From contig JANNRA010000070.1 of the NCBI GenBank assembly GCA_031401035.1, forward strand, positions 1 to 25,047: a stretch of DNA of 25,047 nt, read 5' to 3'. Numbering within the stretch: the stretch's first letter is position 1; each line of letters opens with the position of its first letter. Both the position numbers and the translations under genes were made by a program. This DNA comes from JANNRA01 sp031401035 (GTDB taxonomy: Bacteria > Desulfobacterota > Binatia > HRBIN30 > CADEER01). Of the stretch, positions 22,100 to 25,047 are shown in pieces. The notes beneath the pieces were generated by a model. That model was not told the origin of the DNA, did no database searches, and was given only the letters and a program-made list of their open reading frames with translations.

Positions 22100-24475
22100 T
22101 CAGGGCTTGTTGTGGACGATGACGGAAGCGATCTCGCCGTCGAACCGGAACGGGCGACGGTCGAAGTACTCCAGAGACACGGGCGAGCCGAGGTCGACGC
22201 CGACGTCGAAGGTTTCGCTGGCGGTGAAGGCGCCGGGAACGGTCCGCGTCACGGTGGTGCGCGCCACCTCCTGGCCGTCGACGCTCAGCACGACGTCGGC
22301 CGGGGAGAGCGGACGCGGTTGCGTCAGCGTCGTGTCGACCTCGATGCGGTGCCGCCCGGCGGCGAGCGGGCCGGCCGACTTCGCCGTGTACCGCTCGACG
22401 ATCATCATGTTGTACTCGTAGACGAGGTGTCCCTGATCGAGGAACACGGTCAGGCCGCCGGAGGCGCCGCCGAGGGCGTAGAGAACGCCGGAGGCGTTCT
22501 TTCCGAGCGTCGCGTCGATGGTGACGTGGTTGCTGGCGCGCCCCAGGCCGGGTGCGGTGAACTCCGGCATGCGCGTCGTCGTCGCGTCGAAGCGCCAGTC
22601 GGTGTAGGGCGTCTTGATGCGGTCCTCGGGATGCAGCCGCGTCCACACCCCTGCGCCGATCGGAAAGACCTTGTTCGCCTTCGCCTCGGCGAGGAAGAGT
22701 TTCTTCATCTCGGCGAGGCGCGCCGGTTCCCTGGCCGCGAGATCGGTCGACTGGGTGTAGTCGGAGCGCAGATCGTAGAGTTCCCAGACGTCCTTGTCGG
22801 CGTCCCAGGTGGCGAGGCCGGGGGTGACCGTCAGCCACGGGGTCAGCGGGCCGAAGGTGCAGGCGTACCAGCCATCGTGGTAGATGCCGCGGCTGCCATT
22901 GTTCTCGAAGTACTGGGTGTGTTTGCGGCCCGGCGCATCGGCGGCGGCAAAGGTGTAGGCCATGCTGGTGCCGTCGATCGGATCCTGTGGCACGCCGTCG
23001 ACGACCGTCGGCGCGGTGATGCCGAGGATGTCGTAGATGGTCGGTACGACGTCGTTGACGTGGTGGAACTGCGGGCGCGGCGTCGTGTCCGGCTTGATCT
23101 TCGCCGGCCAGGAGATGACCAGCGGGTTGCGCGTGCCGCCGAAGTGCGAGGCGATCAGCTTGGTGTAGCGGAACGGCGTGCCGCCCGCCCACGCCCAGCC
23201 GGCGTGGTACATGTTGTCGACCTTGGGGCCGCCGAGGGCGTTGAGACCGCCGAGCGGCGCCAGCGCCTGCAGCTGCTGGTCGATGGTGTTGGGTATCTGG
23301 TTCTGGGCGAGCAGCTCGCTGATGCTGCCGTTCTGCCCCTCGGCGCTCGCACCGTTGTCGCCCCAGATGTAGACGATGATCGTGTTGTCGCGCAGGCCGA
23401 GCGCATCGAGGCCGCCGACCACTTTGCCGACCTGCGCGTCGACGTGTTCGACGAAACCGGCGAACACTTCCATGAGCCGGCGCTGGAAGGGGCGCTGCGC
23501 CTCGGGAATGCTGTCCCAGGACGCCATCGACTCGGCGCGCGGCGTCAGTTGGGCGCCGGCGGGGATCCAGCCGAGCGCCTGCTGGCGGGCGTAGACACGC
23601 TCGCGCATCGCGTCCCAGCCGTCGTCGAACTTGCCGGCGTACTTGTCGGCCCATTCCTTGAAGATGTGATGCGGACCGTGTCCGGCGCCGGGCGCCCAGT
23701 AGATGAAGAACGGCTTGTCGGGCGCGTACGACTGGTGGCGCTTCAGCCACACAACCGCCTGGTCGGCGAGATCCTCGCTGAGGTGGTAGCGCGGATCGTG
23801 CGGCGGCTCGATCGGGTTGTAGTTCTCGTACAGCCGCGGTTCCCACTGCGAGGTCTCGCCGGCGAGGAAGCCGTAGAAGTAATCGAAGCCGTAGCCGTTC
23901 GGCCAGGAGTCGAACGGACCCATCGCCGTGGTCTGGTCGGCCGGCGTGTTGTGCCACTTGCCGAAGGCCGCGGTGTCGTAGCCGTAATCGTGCAGCACGC
24001 GGGCCACGGTGGCCGAGCTGCGCGGGATGATGCCGGTGTAGCCGTCCCAGTCGACCGCCCGCTCGGCGATGGTGCCGGAGCCGACGCGCTGGTGGTTGCG
24101 GCCGGTGAGCAGCGCCGCGCGCGTCGGCGAGCAGATCGAGGTGGTGTGGAAGGCGTTGTAACTGACGCCCTCGTTGGCGAGCCGGGACAGCGTCGGCGTG
24201 TGCACCTCGCCGCCGAAGGTCTCGGGCAGGCCGAAGCCGACGTCATCGAGCAGGATGACGAGGACGTTGGGGGCGTCCTTCGGCAGGTGGCTCGGCTCGA
24301 CGCGCCGCCGGTGCGTCGACTGCTGCAGCGTCTGCCCGGCGACGCTCGCCGACGGCGCTGGCGGAAAGGGCAGCACCGAGCCGTCGTCGGGTGCGCCCGC
24401 CGCGTGTACGGGTTCTGCCGTCGCCACGAGCAGCGCGGCGACGAGGGCCATGGCGAGTCCGGGATTGGCGCACAT
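22100..24475 (-). CDS. Arylsulfatase, formylglycine-dependent
   Basis: 791 residues, exported (signal peptide of about 25 residues). It hydrolyses sulfate esters using a formylglycine made from Cys115 in the motif CSPTR (115-119), within TTSICSPTRAALLTGR, so it needs a maturase encoded elsewhere. The metal-binding pair is D77-D78 (LLDDVGFG). Other landmarks are GKWHN, the YWAPGAGHGPHH stretch, WGDNGAS (metal Asp/Asn) and a C-terminal beta-sandwich ending SLEYFDRRPFRFDG. The length and tail fit the large AtsA/AtsD-like arylsulfatases of environmental bacteria. GGAGG ends 7 nt before ATG 24475. The gene starts 15 nt after the upstream sulfatase stop and ends 11 nt before the small secreted protein. 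The natural substrate is unknown. Confidence 0.92.
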   Translation of the reverse strand: MCANPGLAMALVAALLVATAEPVHAAGAPDDGSVLPFPPAPSASVAGQTLQQSTHRRRVEPSHLPKDAPNVLVILLDDVGFGLPETFGGEVHTPTLSRLANEGVSYNAFHTTSICSPTRAALLTGRNHQRVGSGTIAERAVDWDGYTGIIPRSSATVARVLHDYGYDTAAFGKWHNTPADQTTAMGPFDSWPNGYGFDYFYGFLAGETSQWEPRLYENYNPIEPPHDPRYHLSEDLADQAVVWLKRHQSYAPDKPFFIYWAPGAGHGPHHIFKEWADKYAGKFDDGWDAMRERVYARQQALGWIPAGAQLTPRAESMASWDSIPEAQRPFQRRLMEVFAGFVEHVDAQVGKVVGGLDALGLRDNTIIVYIWGDNGASAEGQNGSISELLAQNQIPNTIDQQLQALAPLGGLNALGGPKVDNMYHAGWAWAGGTPFRYTKLIASHFGGTRNPLVISWPAKIKPDTTPRPQFHHVNDVVPTIYDILGITAPTVVDGVPQDPIDGTSMAYTFAAADAPGRKHTQYFENNGSRGIYHDGWYACTFGPLTPWLTVTPGLATWDADKDVWELYDLRSDYTQSTDLAAREPARLAEMKKLFLAEAKANKVFPIGAGVWTRLHPEDRIKTPYTDWRFDATTTRMPEFTAPGLGRASNHVTIDATLGKNASGVLYALGGASGGLTVFLDQGHLVYEYNMMIVERYTAKSAGPLAAGRHRIEVDTTLTQPRPLSPADVVLSVDGQEVARTTVTRTVPGAFTASETFDVGVDLGSPVSLEYFDRRPFRFDGEIASVIVHNKP

Positions 24476-24490
24476 GAGGAAACCTCCGGA

Positions 24491-25047
24491 TCAGGGCTCG
24501 GCGATGACGGGCTTCTCGTGCGGCAGGCCGCCGTCGTCAATGTCGAAATCGGCATCCATGACGGTCTCGCCCTGGGCGCCGACGAAGGCGGGTTGCGCCC
24601 TGATCCACTCGCTCGGCTTCTGCTCGCGCGCGTAGGCGACGAGGCGGGACTGCAGGTCGCGGACCACGTCCGGGTGCTGCTCGGCGACGTTGTTGCTCTC
24701 GCTCGGGTCCGTGGCGAGATCGAACAGCTCGATCTTGCCGGGCAGCGTCGCCCACATCACCAGCTTCCAGTTGCCCTTGCGGATGGCGCCGCGCACCGCT
24801 TCGACGTTGATCAGGATGTCCTCGTGCGGAGACGGTTTGCCGTCGGCGAGGGTCGGCCACAGATCCTTGCCGTCGAGCGGGTGACCGGCATCGGCGCTGG
24901 CACCGGCCAGGGCGAGCAGGGTCGGCATGACGTCCACCATGTGTACCGGCTCGGTGACGACGCGCGGCTGCAGCGTGCCCGGCCAGTTGAAGAACGACGG
25001 CACACGCACGCCGCCCTCGTGCAGGCTGCCCTTGCCGCCGCGCAGGC
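24491..25047 (-). CDS. Sulfatase, C-terminal part (runs off the window)
   Basis: The 5' end lies beyond the right edge. The visible 185 codons match the C-terminal region of sulfatases: GGKGSLHEGGVRVP (with the conserved Lys that contacts the sulfate ester in the family), HMVDVMPTLLALAG, LDGKDLWPTLADG, WKLVM and ELFDLATDPSESNNVAEQHPDV. The catalytic CxPxR motif should be upstream of the window. It ends at TGA 24491-24493, 15 nt before the second sulfatase, which makes it the first visible gene of the operon. The pair of different sulfatases suggests either two steps on one substrate or two related substrates. Confidence 0.9.
   Translation of the reverse strand, partial: LRGGKGSLHEGGVRVPSFFNWPGTLQPRVVTEPVHMVDVMPTLLALAGASADAGHPLDGKDLWPTLADGKPSPHEDILINVEAVRGAIRKGNWKLVMWATLPGKIELFDLATDPSESNNVAEQHPDVVRDLQSRLVAYAREQKPSEWIRAQPAFVGAQGETVMDADFDIDDGGLPHEKPVIAEP

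Overview
The window is a high-GC stretch of bacterial chromosome with no RNA genes, no CRISPR array and no intact insertion sequence. Gene content points to an uncultured, secretion-rich environmental Gram-negative bacterium. It includes MopE-like metal-binding repeats, dockerin-like modules on Thr/Pro-rich linkers, formylglycine sulfatases, an outer-membrane barrel and a CYP153-type P450. Binatota, Myxococcota or former Deltaproteobacteria would fit, but this is an inference from gene style and is not proven.

The left part (1-4430) is mostly gene debris around one intact gene. It holds a nested inverted repeat, an amidohydrolase tail, an intact GTP-type PEP carboxykinase (pckG), a frameshifted N-terminal piece of a class II fructose-bisphosphate aldolase joined to the C-terminal part of an IS21-type IstB ATPase, and two adjacent PPOX-fold flavoprotein genes on the minus strand, broken by indels in short repeats. 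This looks like an old insertion or recombination scar that kept pckG.

The middle (4677-13818) encodes three large predicted secreted proteins. On the minus strand is a 761-residue protein with an ASH-like N-terminal domain and five CDGxDNDCDG-type motifs spaced at 162-165 bp. After a 725-bp divergent spacer, which contains a possible transposase tail, come two plus-strand genes of 981 and about 1062 codons. They overlap by 4 bases (CTGA) and share a dockerin-like module. The second ends in a P/Homo B domain with no protease attached. This pair is the best candidate for an undescribed cell-surface system.

Next (13923-16340) are a CYP153-like alkane hydroxylase, preceded by a perfect 12-bp tandem repeat that may be an operator, and a membrane fatty acid hydroxylase/sterol desaturase-family protein. 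The latter is truncated at its C-terminus where it runs into a broken DUF1214 tail. On the minus strand follows a complete transglutaminase-DUF2126 protein (1090 aa) without its usual partners. A divergent glutathione S-transferase comes after it.

The right end (20861-25047) is a tight minus-strand operon: a partial sulfatase running off the window, a second complete arylsulfatase, an 89-residue secreted protein of unknown function and an outer-membrane beta-barrel of the phenol MetA degradation/SphA type. Spacings are 15 nt, 11 nt and a 32-nt overlap. It suggests periplasmic desulfation of a sulfate ester with a dedicated outer-membrane component. No sulfatase-maturing enzyme, sulfate transporter, ferredoxin partner for the P450 or cohesin is present in the window.
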